In this document: piece by piece, positions 28,003-36,100 of the stretch | How positions within the stretch are numbered: position 1 is the first letter of the stretch | Layout of the letters: every line of letters begins with the position of its first letter | Origin: Anaerospora hongkongensis | GTDB taxonomy: Bacteria > Bacillota > Negativicutes > Sporomusales > DSM-15969 | Length of the DNA: 64,000 nt | NCBI RefSeq assembly: GCF_004339805.1 | Contig: NZ_SLUI01000003.1 | Location: forward strand, 248,001 to 312,000 | Reading direction: 5' to 3' | Position numbers and translations under genes: made by a program | The notes under the pieces: model-generated | The model's database searches: none | What the model was told of the DNA's origin: nothing | The model's input: only the letters and a program-made list of their open reading frames with translations

Positions 28003-28681
28003 AATAGATAAGCTGGAAAAAATACTGAGGGATTTATCAGATGGAATGATTAGTGAGGAAGAATGTATTCATATTCTTCAATTGGAAGCGCATAGTGAAG
28101 ATAGTAAAGCTGATGCAAAGCAGTATACTTTGCTGATGCGGCGCGGGGCTGTTCTTGTTGAAAGCTATATTGGGATATATGGAAAAATGCCTGATGAAAT
28201 GCTGATTGAACAAGAGAATTTAAATGAAATGCTTAAGCTTGTTGCGGATATTAAAGCAATATTACTGCCGGAAGAATATAAGCTGCTTTATCTGTGGACC
28301 GTGAAGAAGTTTAGCTTTGAGCAAATCGCAAAACGACAAGGTACTTACAAAATGCAAATCCATCGGAGGTTAATGAAAATTCGTAAGAAGCTGTTACAAT
28401 ATGCAGAAAAAAATAAGTATATAGTGAAGGACATCTTAACCTCCCGAGCATCAAAGCAAACAGCAAAGAGTCCCAGCCTGACAGTGGGACTTATTCATGA
28501 ATATTTACAGCATATAGCTGTAAATGGTCGCTGGAAGATAAGACGTGATGGTCGTAAAGAATTTGTTTCGCAAACTCTTTGTAAGGTGCCCGAGGAATTA
28601 CATGCTTCATTTAAAGATACCAAAACCTGTTGTCCGATTTGCGGTACGGACTGGGGTGAGGATTTGTGTACGAGGAGGTGA
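27968..28681 (+). CDS. Sigma-70 region 4-like activator with C-terminal zinc finger
   Basis: Up to 237 residues. The middle (about 100-155) resembles phage late-gene activators of the RinA/ArpU or sigma region 4 type: LPEEYKLLYLWTVKKFSFEQ, then IAKRQGTYKMQIHRRLMKIR, a helix-turn-helix. The C terminus ends CCPICGTDWGEDLC, a likely zinc site. The ATG at 27968 lies upstream of GGGAGGTG (27989-27996); the start properly placed for that site would be the ATA at 28004, so the true N terminus is uncertain. Likely turns on the tail operon. Confidence 0.68.
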   Translation: MPQIKGIGRCVEIDKLEKILRDLSDGMISEEECIHILQLEAHSEDSKADAKQYTLLMRRGAVLVESYIGIYGKMPDEMLIEQENLNEMLKLVADIKAILLPEEYKLLYLWTVKKFSFEQIAKRQGTYKMQIHRRLMKIRKKLLQYAEKNKYIVKDILTSRASKQTAKSPSLTVGLIHEYLQHIAVNGRWKIRRDGRKEFVSQTLCKVPEELHASFKDTKTCCPICGTDWGEDLCTRR

Positions 28682-28686
28682 AGAGC

Positions 28687-28698
28687 ATGGGTGTATAA
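28687..28698 (+). other. Three-codon mini-ORF with a strong ribosome site
   Basis: AGGAGG (28673-28678) is well placed before ATG GGT GTA TAA. Nothing else is encoded up to the next gene at about 28729. It may be the scar of a lost gene at the point where head genes would sit in a phage, or a translation-coupling minigene. Confidence 0.3.
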
Positions 28699-28728
28699 CC
28701 TCAGAAAGACGAGCCAGAGAATGAGGAG

Positions 28729-29142
28729 GTGAGTTTTATTACTCCGTTTGAAGTACAGGATAAAATTTTTCGTGAATTTACTCATGATATGGCTTTAATG
28801 ACCCTAGTGAGTAATCCGGCAGATGACGACAGCAAAAATAAGCGATTCCGTAGAACTGCGGCTATGCCGGTAGCAATTGATGCCGATCAGTTACCATTTC
28901 TGAGCTTTGTATTCAGACCGGAAAAACCGGAAGTAGAAAACTATTTTCGCAATAACACCACGCTGGAGATTTGTATCTATGCAGCTACCCGTAATGAAGC
29001 AGCTGCAGTGCACAAAGAAGTAACAAGAGTGTTGCAAGCCCGTTTTCCGGACATGCCTATTATCACAGAGGGGCAGAAGCATGCAGATCCCTGGGATGTA
29101 TTCCAATACAGTATTCGCTATCAACCGCTGGTAAATAACTAG
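28729..29142 (+). CDS. Tail terminator-like protein
   Basis: A 137-residue protein in the position of lambda gpU / tail completion proteins, immediately before the tube gene. Features include FEVQDKIFREFTHDMALMTL, FLSFVFRPEKPEVENYF, LEICIYAATRNEAAAVHKEV and WDVFQYSIRYQPLV, an alpha/beta pattern like that family. The GTG at 28729 overlaps AGGAGG (28724-28729); the first codon at proper spacing is ATT 28738, so the start is uncertain by three codons. Assignment is by position and fold pattern. Confidence 0.62.
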   Translation: MSFITPFEVQDKIFREFTHDMALMTLVSNPADDDSKNKRFRRTAAMPVAIDADQLPFLSFVFRPEKPEVENYFRNNTTLEICIYAATRNEAAAVHKEVTRVLQARFPDMPIITEGQKHADPWDVFQYSIRYQPLVNN

Positions 29143-29179
29143 CAGTTATATAAATTAATAATAAAGGATGGATGTAAAA

Positions 29180-29944
29180 ATGGTAATGATGCCTGATTTA
29201 ATTTTTCATGGAGTTGGCGTTAGTCAATTAGTATTTACCGATGGTTCTTTTGTTAATATCAATAAATCGCAGGATCTGCAGATTGCAGCCACTGTAACCG
29301 AGCAGAAAGTAAATGGTGGCGACTCACTCTACTCGCTGCTGACTTTTGCCAGTGAAAAAACTGCAAAGCTGACTATTACAGATGCTGTTTTTAAATTGGA
29401 AGGGATTAAAGCAGCTACCGGATCAACTATTACTTCAGGTGCTGAAGTATGGGTAACATCAGATAAGAAAGCAATCGCAACCGGAACTTGCACACTAAAC
29501 AAAACGGCCAATCTATTGCTGGATACGGTAGTAGCAAATGTAGTCGAAACGGGAGTGACGCTTGTTAAGACTTCCGGTACTCCTGCTGCGAATGAGTTTA
29601 AGGTTAGTGCTGCCGGTGTAGTAACTGTTGATACTTCGCTTAATGGTAAAACAGTGGAATTCTCTTACTATTATACAGATGCGAGCGGACAAGCCGTACA
29701 TCATTTAGAAAATGATATTCCTAAAGTGGCTGAATTCCGGCATACCCTTATTTCCGACCAGATGGATGATGGCAAGCGCTATAAAATTGACATTCGTGCT
29801 TATCGCTGTAAAGCAAATGGCGCATATACATATGATGCAAAACGTGGCGCTGCTTTTGCTCCAAAGCTTGAATTTGAAATTTTGGATTCCGGCCGGGCTG
29901 ATAAACGCGTCGTTTCTTATAATGTTACGGAATATGTAGATTAA
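29180..29944 (+). CDS. Major tail tube protein
   Basis: About 254 residues. The beta-rich N-terminal half is followed by Gly/Thr-rich repeats (AATGSTITSGAEVWVTSDKK, VKTSGTPAANEFKVSAAGVV) and EFSYYYTDASG, an Ig-like insert often found in tail tubes. It sits between the tail terminator and chaperone genes, as the tube gene does in siphophages. ATG 29180 follows AAGGATGG; in-frame ATG 29168 lacks a site. An attenuator directly after the gene fits the need for many copies. Confidence 0.75.
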   Translation: MVMMPDLIFHGVGVSQLVFTDGSFVNINKSQDLQIAATVTEQKVNGGDSLYSLLTFASEKTAKLTITDAVFKLEGIKAATGSTITSGAEVWVTSDKKAIATGTCTLNKTANLLLDTVVANVVETGVTLVKTSGTPAANEFKVSAAGVVTVDTSLNGKTVEFSYYYTDASGQAVHHLENDIPKVAEFRHTLISDQMDDGKRYKIDIRAYRCKANGAYTYDAKRGAAFAPKLEFEILDSGRADKRVVSYNVTEYVD

Positions 29945-29951
29945 GCTAAGG

Positions 29952-29977
29952 GAGGGGCGTAAGCCCCTCTTTATTCG
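29952..29977 (+). terminator. Partial terminator after the tube gene
   Basis: GAGGGGC (29952-29958) and GCCCCTC (29963-29969) around GTAA, then TTTATT. A weak T run inside an operon suggests partial read-through, giving more tube than tip protein. Confidence 0.65.
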
Positions 29978-29991
29978 TTAAGGAGGCAGCT

Positions 29992-30555
29992 ATGGCTGAT
30001 GTTTATACGGCGTTTGAAGTCATTGTAGACCGCAATGGCAACGAGCATTTCATTTATGCTGCAATGCTTGAGTGGAAAGATAAAATTCGTTACTTTATGA
30101 AGAAACTGGATTATCCTGATATATTAGCTTACGATATTTTAAAATCTAAAGTCAATCACGATGGCAGTATTTCCAGGATGTATAGTGAGGAAGGCTATGA
30201 GGCGATTCTGGAAATGATTTATCTTGCGGTAAACAAAAAAGAAACCAAGGAAGAAATTCGAGGGTGGCTTGATTTGCGAACGGCAAGACAAATCATTGAT
30301 GTCTTTCTGGATGTATCACACTACAAAAGAACGGGCAGCAGTGAGCAGGAGAAAGAGCCGGAGTGGAACAGGCTTATTGCCTTTTTAATACAGGAAACAT
30401 CGTTGACTTTGCAGGATATTAAACAAATGAGTATTCCCGAGATCGAAGCCACTATTGAAGGGATTAATAGGAATAATAAACAGCAGGAAGCTAAAGAACA
30501 ACTGACCGGTGTTGACGCGATCCAAGCACTACAAAAAATGCAAGGTAAGTTCTAA
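29992..30555 (+). CDS. Tail assembly chaperone-like protein
   Basis: A 187-residue mainly helical protein between tube and tape-measure genes, the place of lambda G/GT. The N-terminal part (MADVYTAFEVIVDRNGN ... YAAMLEWKDKIRYFMKKLDY) and a C-terminal part (EWNRLIAFLIQETSLTLQDI, then KQMSIPEIEATIEGI) look like G-like and T-like halves already fused in one frame. I saw no convincing slippery heptamer near the end (CAA AAA ATG is a poor fit), so a frameshift product is not required. AAGGAGG precedes ATG 29992. Confidence 0.62.
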   Translation: MADVYTAFEVIVDRNGNEHFIYAAMLEWKDKIRYFMKKLDYPDILAYDILKSKVNHDGSISRMYSEEGYEAILEMIYLAVNKKETKEEIRGWLDLRTARQIIDVFLDVSHYKRTGSSEQEKEPEWNRLIAFLIQETSLTLQDIKQMSIPEIEATIEGINRNNKQQEAKEQLTGVDAIQALQKMQGKF

Positions 30556-30610
30556 TCAAATCTTTATGGGTTTCGTCATAATCGCTAAAAACAACAGGGA
30601 GTTGGTGAAG

Positions 30611-31591
30611 TTGGCAAATGACAATGATAAAAAAGAAAAAGAAAGATGGGAAAGAATTAGAAAAGAAGCTTCAGAAATAGTATCTGCAATCGTTGTAAAA
30701 GGTGAGCAAATCAGAACTAAATGGAAGGCCTTATTAGATGGTTTACTCGAAGATGCTATTAAATCAATATTTAAGGTCGAAAATAATAATCCATCATTCC
30801 TGAGCAGACTTTTTGGGATATTTGGTGGTAAAAAGGAAAAGGACACAAAAGAGGAGACCGCAACTCCTGTTAAGTCAGAAAACACTGCTAAAGCTGCCGA
30901 ACCAGATAAGATAAAGGAGACCGGCAAGTCTGCTGATAAAGATAAGACCACAGAAAGCAGTGGAGAAAAACGCAAATGGGAAAAAATTAGAGAAGAACTT
31001 TCAGTGCTAAGTACTGATATATTTGTTAAAGGGGCAAATATAAAAGATAAATGGAAGGTTTTGCTCGATGGGTTAAAAACGGATGCTATTAAATCTTTAT
31101 TTCGTATTGAAAACAAGGAACCATCTTTGCTGAGCCGGATATTCAAATTATTTGGTTATCATTATGGCGGTGTAGTGACTAAATATCCTCAGCTAATGCA
31201 TGAGGGCGGAATGGTCAAGCCAGACATTAAGGAAGATGAGGTAATAAGAAAGCTGAAAGTAGGAGAAAGAGTCTTAACAGTCGATTCCAATAAAGCTTTT
31301 GAGACTTTTATGAGAAGCGGTACAGATGTTGTACCCTATCTCAAAAATCCTGCTTTAGCAAAAAGTTCGTCAATGAGCCTTCAGGTACAGCAGTCGGAAA
31401 AACATATTCAGGAATTGCAGCGGCAGAATGAACTGATGATTCAACAAAATCAGATGATTTTCCAATTAGTTACTGATGGTTCTAACGGACAAACCACTGT
31501 TGCTCAGCCGATTGTTATGCAGCAGCAGATGTCGATGGATGAACTCGCAGCCATGCTGAATAAAATGAAGCGTTATGGCTACCGGTACTAA
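30611..31591 (+). CDS. Short tape measure protein
   Basis: About 326 residues, far shorter than usual tape measures. The C-terminal block HEGGMVKPDIKEDEVIRKLK, then VGERVLTVD, is typical of tape measures, as is the place after the chaperone. Two tandem copies of a unit of about 65 residues occur: WERIRKEASEIVSAIVVKGE ... LLSRLFGIFGG-like end, and WEKIREELSVLSTDIFVKGA ... SLLSRIFKLFG, separated by a Lys/Glu/Thr-rich linker. A Gln-rich coiled coil closes it. TTG 30611 follows GGGAG at 30597-30601; the longer frame from 30509 overlaps the chaperone and has no site. It predicts a short tail, roughly 50 nm by the usual 0.15 nm per residue. Confidence 0.65.
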   Translation: MANDNDKKEKERWERIRKEASEIVSAIVVKGEQIRTKWKALLDGLLEDAIKSIFKVENNNPSFLSRLFGIFGGKKEKDTKEETATPVKSENTAKAAEPDKIKETGKSADKDKTTESSGEKRKWEKIREELSVLSTDIFVKGANIKDKWKVLLDGLKTDAIKSLFRIENKEPSLLSRIFKLFGYHYGGVVTKYPQLMHEGGMVKPDIKEDEVIRKLKVGERVLTVDSNKAFETFMRSGTDVVPYLKNPALAKSSSMSLQVQQSEKHIQELQRQNELMIQQNQMIFQLVTDGSNGQTTVAQPIVMQQQMSMDELAAMLNKMKRYGYRY

Positions 31592-31603
31592 TGCGTGGTT
31601 ACA

Positions 31604-32029
31604 ATGGTGAGACAAGATAACAATTTCATCGGTATTCCATGGAAGTTTAATGGGCGTGATAAGAATAGCGGTGTCGATTGCATAGGACTTTTAGTGGAAT
31701 TTTATAAAACCCATCAGTGGCAGCCTTCATTTGATGATGGCAAGCTTATTGACAGGGAATGGTTTGTAAAAGAAAAATATCGCATGCTGCGGTATTTTAT
31801 TAAATACTTTGAGAAGACTCGCAGCATTGCGGCATTAGAATATGGCGATATCGTGCTTTTTGAAGTTTATGGTGAGCATCATACTGGTATATACTTGGAA
31901 TATGATAAGTTTTTGAGTACATTTCCCCCTAAGAATGCTACTGTAACTTCATATAGTTTTATAGACAGGCTGTCCTATTGGGGACAGTTTTTTGTTTGCG
32001 GATTTAAACGTAGGAAAGCGGGTGAATGA
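31604..32029 (+). CDS. NlpC/P60-type tail peptidase (lambda K-like)
   Basis: A protein of about 141 residues with the catalytic Cys in NSGVDCIGLLVEFY and the His in GEHHTGIYLEYDKFLSTF, the NlpC/P60 pattern. In tails this enzyme sits at the tip and helps cross peptidoglycan. An in-frame GTG at 31595 is an alternative start; neither has a strong ribosome site, and coupling from the preceding gene (stop at 31591) is likely. Its stop overlaps the next ATG (ATGA). Confidence 0.78.
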   Translation: MVRQDNNFIGIPWKFNGRDKNSGVDCIGLLVEFYKTHQWQPSFDDGKLIDREWFVKEKYRMLRYFIKYFEKTRSIAALEYGDIVLFEVYGEHHTGIYLEYDKFLSTFPPKNATVTSYSFIDRLSYWGQFFVCGFKRRKAGE

Positions 32030-32376
32030 TCATAGAAACATTTATTTGGAACTATAAAGGTGAATGTGAAAAAGGAACTGAGTTCGCTAATCGTGTGATA
32101 CAGTTCGAGTCTTCAAAAAAACAAATTCAAAAAATAGCAATGACTCCACAAGTTCAATGGAAGTTTCAGTTAGCAGGCTTGAATGAAGACCGGCTGGAGT
32201 TAGAAGCTTTCTTTGACAGACACTACGGAAATGCTGATGCATTTTACTGGACTGACCCGGACGGGGTCCAGCAAACTGTGAGATTTGCGCAAAATAAGCT
32301 GCCCATTACCTTGATTAGAGAATTACATGATCCAATTGGCTATAAGGCAGAAATTATCCTGGAGAAGGTGGTATAA
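32026..32376 (+). CDS. Minor tail protein, lambda M-like
   Basis: A 116-residue tail-tip protein. Its pattern ETFIWNYKGECEKGTEF ... LEAFFDRHYGNADAFYWTDP ... VQQTVRFAQNKLPITL parallels lambda gpM (TFRWKV ... FLEEHGGWKSFLWTPP). It would join the tape-measure end to the tip. The start overlaps the NlpC gene and the next gene follows without a gap. Confidence 0.68.
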   Translation: MIIETFIWNYKGECEKGTEFANRVIQFESSKKQIQKIAMTPQVQWKFQLAGLNEDRLELEAFFDRHYGNADAFYWTDPDGVQQTVRFAQNKLPITLIRELHDPIGYKAEIILEKVV

Positions 32377-33177
32377 ATGCAAATACTTCCGGTATCGTTA
32401 GCTGCCGAAAAGGAAAAGGATGCCCCTTTTCTAATAACACTGCTCCGGGTGCTGGTACAGCCTCAGCCTTTGTATTTGGCAATAGCTGATCAGGATATAT
32501 TTTTTGACGGTCAGCATTACACTGCATTTCCCGTGGAAATAGGTGCAAAAAAAACAGGGGTAGACTCTAAGATTGATAATGTGGAATTGACTATCAGCAA
32601 TGCCGGTGACGAATTTTCGTTAGCCTTATTTCAGTCTTTTGATTTTAGAGGAAAGCAGATACAATTACTGGAAATCGCCTATCCAGCATCAATAACTACA
32701 GGTGAGTATCGCTATGTTTTTGTTGGCGATATGGATAGTCCATCCCTAGACTGCGGCAAAGGGGTATTTAAAGTAACCTGCCGGGCGGGGATTCCGACAA
32801 TTCCTACCGGAAGGACCACGATGCTTTCTTGCAACGCGGTGTTTGCCGATCCTGATGATTGCGGTATGGCAAAAGAGCTAACAAGAGGAATTGTTCAAAG
32901 TGGCAGTAATAGTCATACCGTCGTTATTCAACAAATCAAATCAGATGACTACTGGAAGGACGGTCATATCACTGTTGGCTTTGAAACACGGAAAATCAAA
33001 AGCAACAGCGGTAATTCAGTTAAGGTTGAATACCCGTTTCTCATTCCTGTTGAGGGCCAGTATGAGATTAGCCGCGGTTGTGATAAAAACCAGTCCACTT
33101 GCATTAACCGCTTTAATAATGGAGCTAATTTTTCCGGCTTCGTAGCCATTCCGTGGGAAATGATTATTCGCAGCTGA
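32377..33177 (+). CDS. Minor tail protein, lambda L-like (DUF2163/BR0599 type)
   Basis: A 266-residue tail-tip hub protein. The N-terminal beta domain ends around residue 140; then Cys residues at LSCNAVFADPDDCG, and GCDKNQSTCINRFNNGANFS with GFVAIP near the C terminus, the cysteine cluster that binds metal or an iron-sulfur cluster in gpL-type proteins. GAGAAGGTGG precedes ATG 32377. It follows M and precedes J, as expected. Confidence 0.75.
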   Translation: MQILPVSLAAEKEKDAPFLITLLRVLVQPQPLYLAIADQDIFFDGQHYTAFPVEIGAKKTGVDSKIDNVELTISNAGDEFSLALFQSFDFRGKQIQLLEIAYPASITTGEYRYVFVGDMDSPSLDCGKGVFKVTCRAGIPTIPTGRTTMLSCNAVFADPDDCGMAKELTRGIVQSGSNSHTVVIQQIKSDDYWKDGHITVGFETRKIKSNSGNSVKVEYPFLIPVEGQYEISRGCDKNQSTCINRFNNGANFSGFVAIPWEMIIRS

Positions 33178-33198
33178 TTTTAGGAAAGGAGGTCGCTT

Positions 33199-36100
33199 AT
33201 GGGTAAAAGTAAAGGTAAGATATTATTTAGTATTGCAGGATTCTTTTTGGGAGCCGGTGGAGCAGGGCAAAAACTATTTGGATTAGCAGGGCGCTCGCTA
33301 CAGGCAGGCTTATACGGTATGAGCATGGCTTCTACGTTATGGTCAATAACGAACCCGATAAAGCCGCCAAGTTATTCTACGGAAACTCCCTTTGATCAAT
33401 ATATGAATGAAGTTTCGTCAGATGCAGTGATTCCTGTCGTATATGGTACACGGAAGGTCGGGGGACTGCAAACATATCACCAGACATCATCGGATAGTAA
33501 AACGCTGACTAAAGATGTTTTGCTGGCTGAAGGCGAGATTGCGTCAATATACGGAGCAACGGCTAACAGCTTGCTGATTTCGCAAGGTTCGGTATTTTCC
33601 ATTCATAATAGCCTTTATGAGGATGCGACTATTGAAATAAGCAACAAGAAGCTGAAGCTGAAAGCCAATGGCACCACAGCGGAAATTGCCCTGCTGGATC
33701 AAAATAGTCTTAAATCAGATGGCTCCAATGACTATTCCTGTACCATTTCAAAGCTGATTCAGTATTTGACGGAATATGGTTACAGCAATGGACTTAAAGC
33801 AAAAGGATGGGTAATTTCCAACACCGTTCATGTAGAATCGGCACCCAGTAAGATTCTGCAGGTAGCAAATACGACAACTGTAACTGATAGTGAAGGAAAT
33901 GAAACTATTCTTTATAGCGGGAAGAACTGCTATAACAATCCTATTGCTGTTGAAACGACAGGATTGCCGAGCTGTTCTTATGTTTTCAAAAGCGGTGCAA
34001 AAGATCAATTGCCACCTAACAATTATTTGAAGACAGGCAGTTATAAGAACATGGCCTATGTTAGGGCAACGCTAAAGCAGTCCGATCAATTGCAAGGTGG
34101 AAACCCGACAATTACGGCCATAGCAAAAGGCAGTAAGGTATGGGTGTATCGCGATAACCGTTGGCAGTTTGAATGGTCTAATAATCCAGCTTGGATTGTA
34201 CGGGATTATTTATTAAATAAGCGATATGGTTTAGGGCGATGGATCGATGCAACTATGCTGGATGAAGCTGCTTTTCGGGAAGCGGCTGATTATTGTGATC
34301 AGCTTATCTCTTTCAAAGATGTTGACGGGAAAATCCGTCAGGAAAAAAGATTGCAGCTTGATATTGCTCTAACGGAAAAGAAGAATGCTATTGAAAATCT
34401 ACAAGATATGTTTGCTAATATCGGCGGCTTTTTGGTCTTAGCCAACAATAAAATTTCCCTGCGGATTGAAAAGTCAACAGCTGCTTCTTATCATTTTTCC
34501 GATGATACAATTGTCCGGGATTCCGTATCTTTTACGCAGACCTCGTTGGAAGATACTCCCAATAAGTATATCATTAAATACATTGATCCGCTGGCTAACT
34601 GGACTGCAGTTCCTGTTCTAATCGAAGATACGGTAGAACAGGAAGAACGGGGAAAAATAATTGAAAAAGATATTGAATTAAAGGGGACTATCAGGCAGAC
34701 GCAAGCTAAACGCATTGGGAATCTAAATAAGAATCTTAATAAGCTATGCAGTTTGATTATTGAATTTAGCACCGGCACCTACGCAGCTCATTTAGAGCCT
34801 GGTGATGTTGTTACTGTTTCTTACCGGAACTATTTCAGTGATAAGCCCTTTCGTATTGTAGAAATACAGGAGCAAAAGGGCGTTTATGAAATAAAGGCCA
34901 GGGAATACAATGAAAGTGTATACGATGATGATTATTTAGCTGAGATTGAAGTCAAAAATTATACGAATTTACCTAATGCATTGACAGATACTATTCCAGA
35001 CGTGTCTGAAATTCAATTGACGCAGACTTTTTATAAACAAAGGGATGGAACTATTGTATCCGATATAGCCGGCGCTTGTACGCTGCCTAACTATCCTTAC
35101 TTAAACAAGGTAGCAGTGTATTATTCGATCGACAACGGCAACACGTGGGTATTTTATGGAGACACGGCAAATGAGCATTTTGTTATTCATAATGCGAGAA
35201 CGATGACGGCATATTTAGTGAAGCTTGTTGTGGAAAATAGTGTGGGCCGTAGATCGGAAGGGGCTATCTCCCAGTCTATCTTTGTAACCGGTAAGGATAA
35301 TCCCCCTGCTAATGTGACTGGACTTTCGGCTGCCATCGATCCTCTCGACTGTACAAAAGTAAATTTGAAGTGGGATAAGGCAGAAGATGTAGACTTGAAC
35401 CGCTACAGTCTTCGATATGGACCTGTCTGGGAAAGCGGCACCGTTATTAGTGATACCGTGTTCGATAATCAATATACCTTCGCTATGCCGGCAAGCGGTA
35501 CGTATAATTTCCTGGTGTGTGCGGCAGATAACAGTAATAACTACTCTAGTACTCCGGCAAGTGTTTTAATAACGCAAAAAGTTGAGCCTGCCGATGTGGC
35601 CGGCTTTTCTATAGCAGTCCAGGAGACTGATCGAAGTCGCCTGTTGTTAACTTGGGAGCCTAATAGTGAAAAAGATATTTCTTATTATGAGATTAGGCAA
35701 GGAGCTAATTGGACTATTGCGCAAATTATTGCTACTCAGCTAAAAGCTACATCTTTCTTATATCAGTTATCAGCAGAAGGCAGTCAGACGTACCTGATAA
35801 AAGCAGTTAATTTAGCTGGTCATTCCAGTGCCAATGCTGCAGTACAAATCAAACAAGTGATATTGCGGCCCGACGCACCGGCAAACCTGGCAGCTATTCA
35901 GGATATTAGAGACAGCAGTATACTAAAACTGACCTGGTCAGCCTCGCCTGGTAAAGACATTGATAGTTATGAGATTCGCCGTGGAACTATTTGGGATATG
36001 GCAGAGCAGATTGATATTACACGGGAGACTTCTTACCGGTATGCAATAGCGGAAAGCGGCAGTTTTACCATCATGATTCGGGCAAAGACAGTTGCCGGTT

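Noticed and set aside
30500..30560. Programmed frameshift from the chaperone into the tape-measure frame
   Set aside because: CAA AAA ATG is not a good slippery heptamer and the tape-measure frame is +1, not -1; the tape measure has its own TTG and ribosome site.
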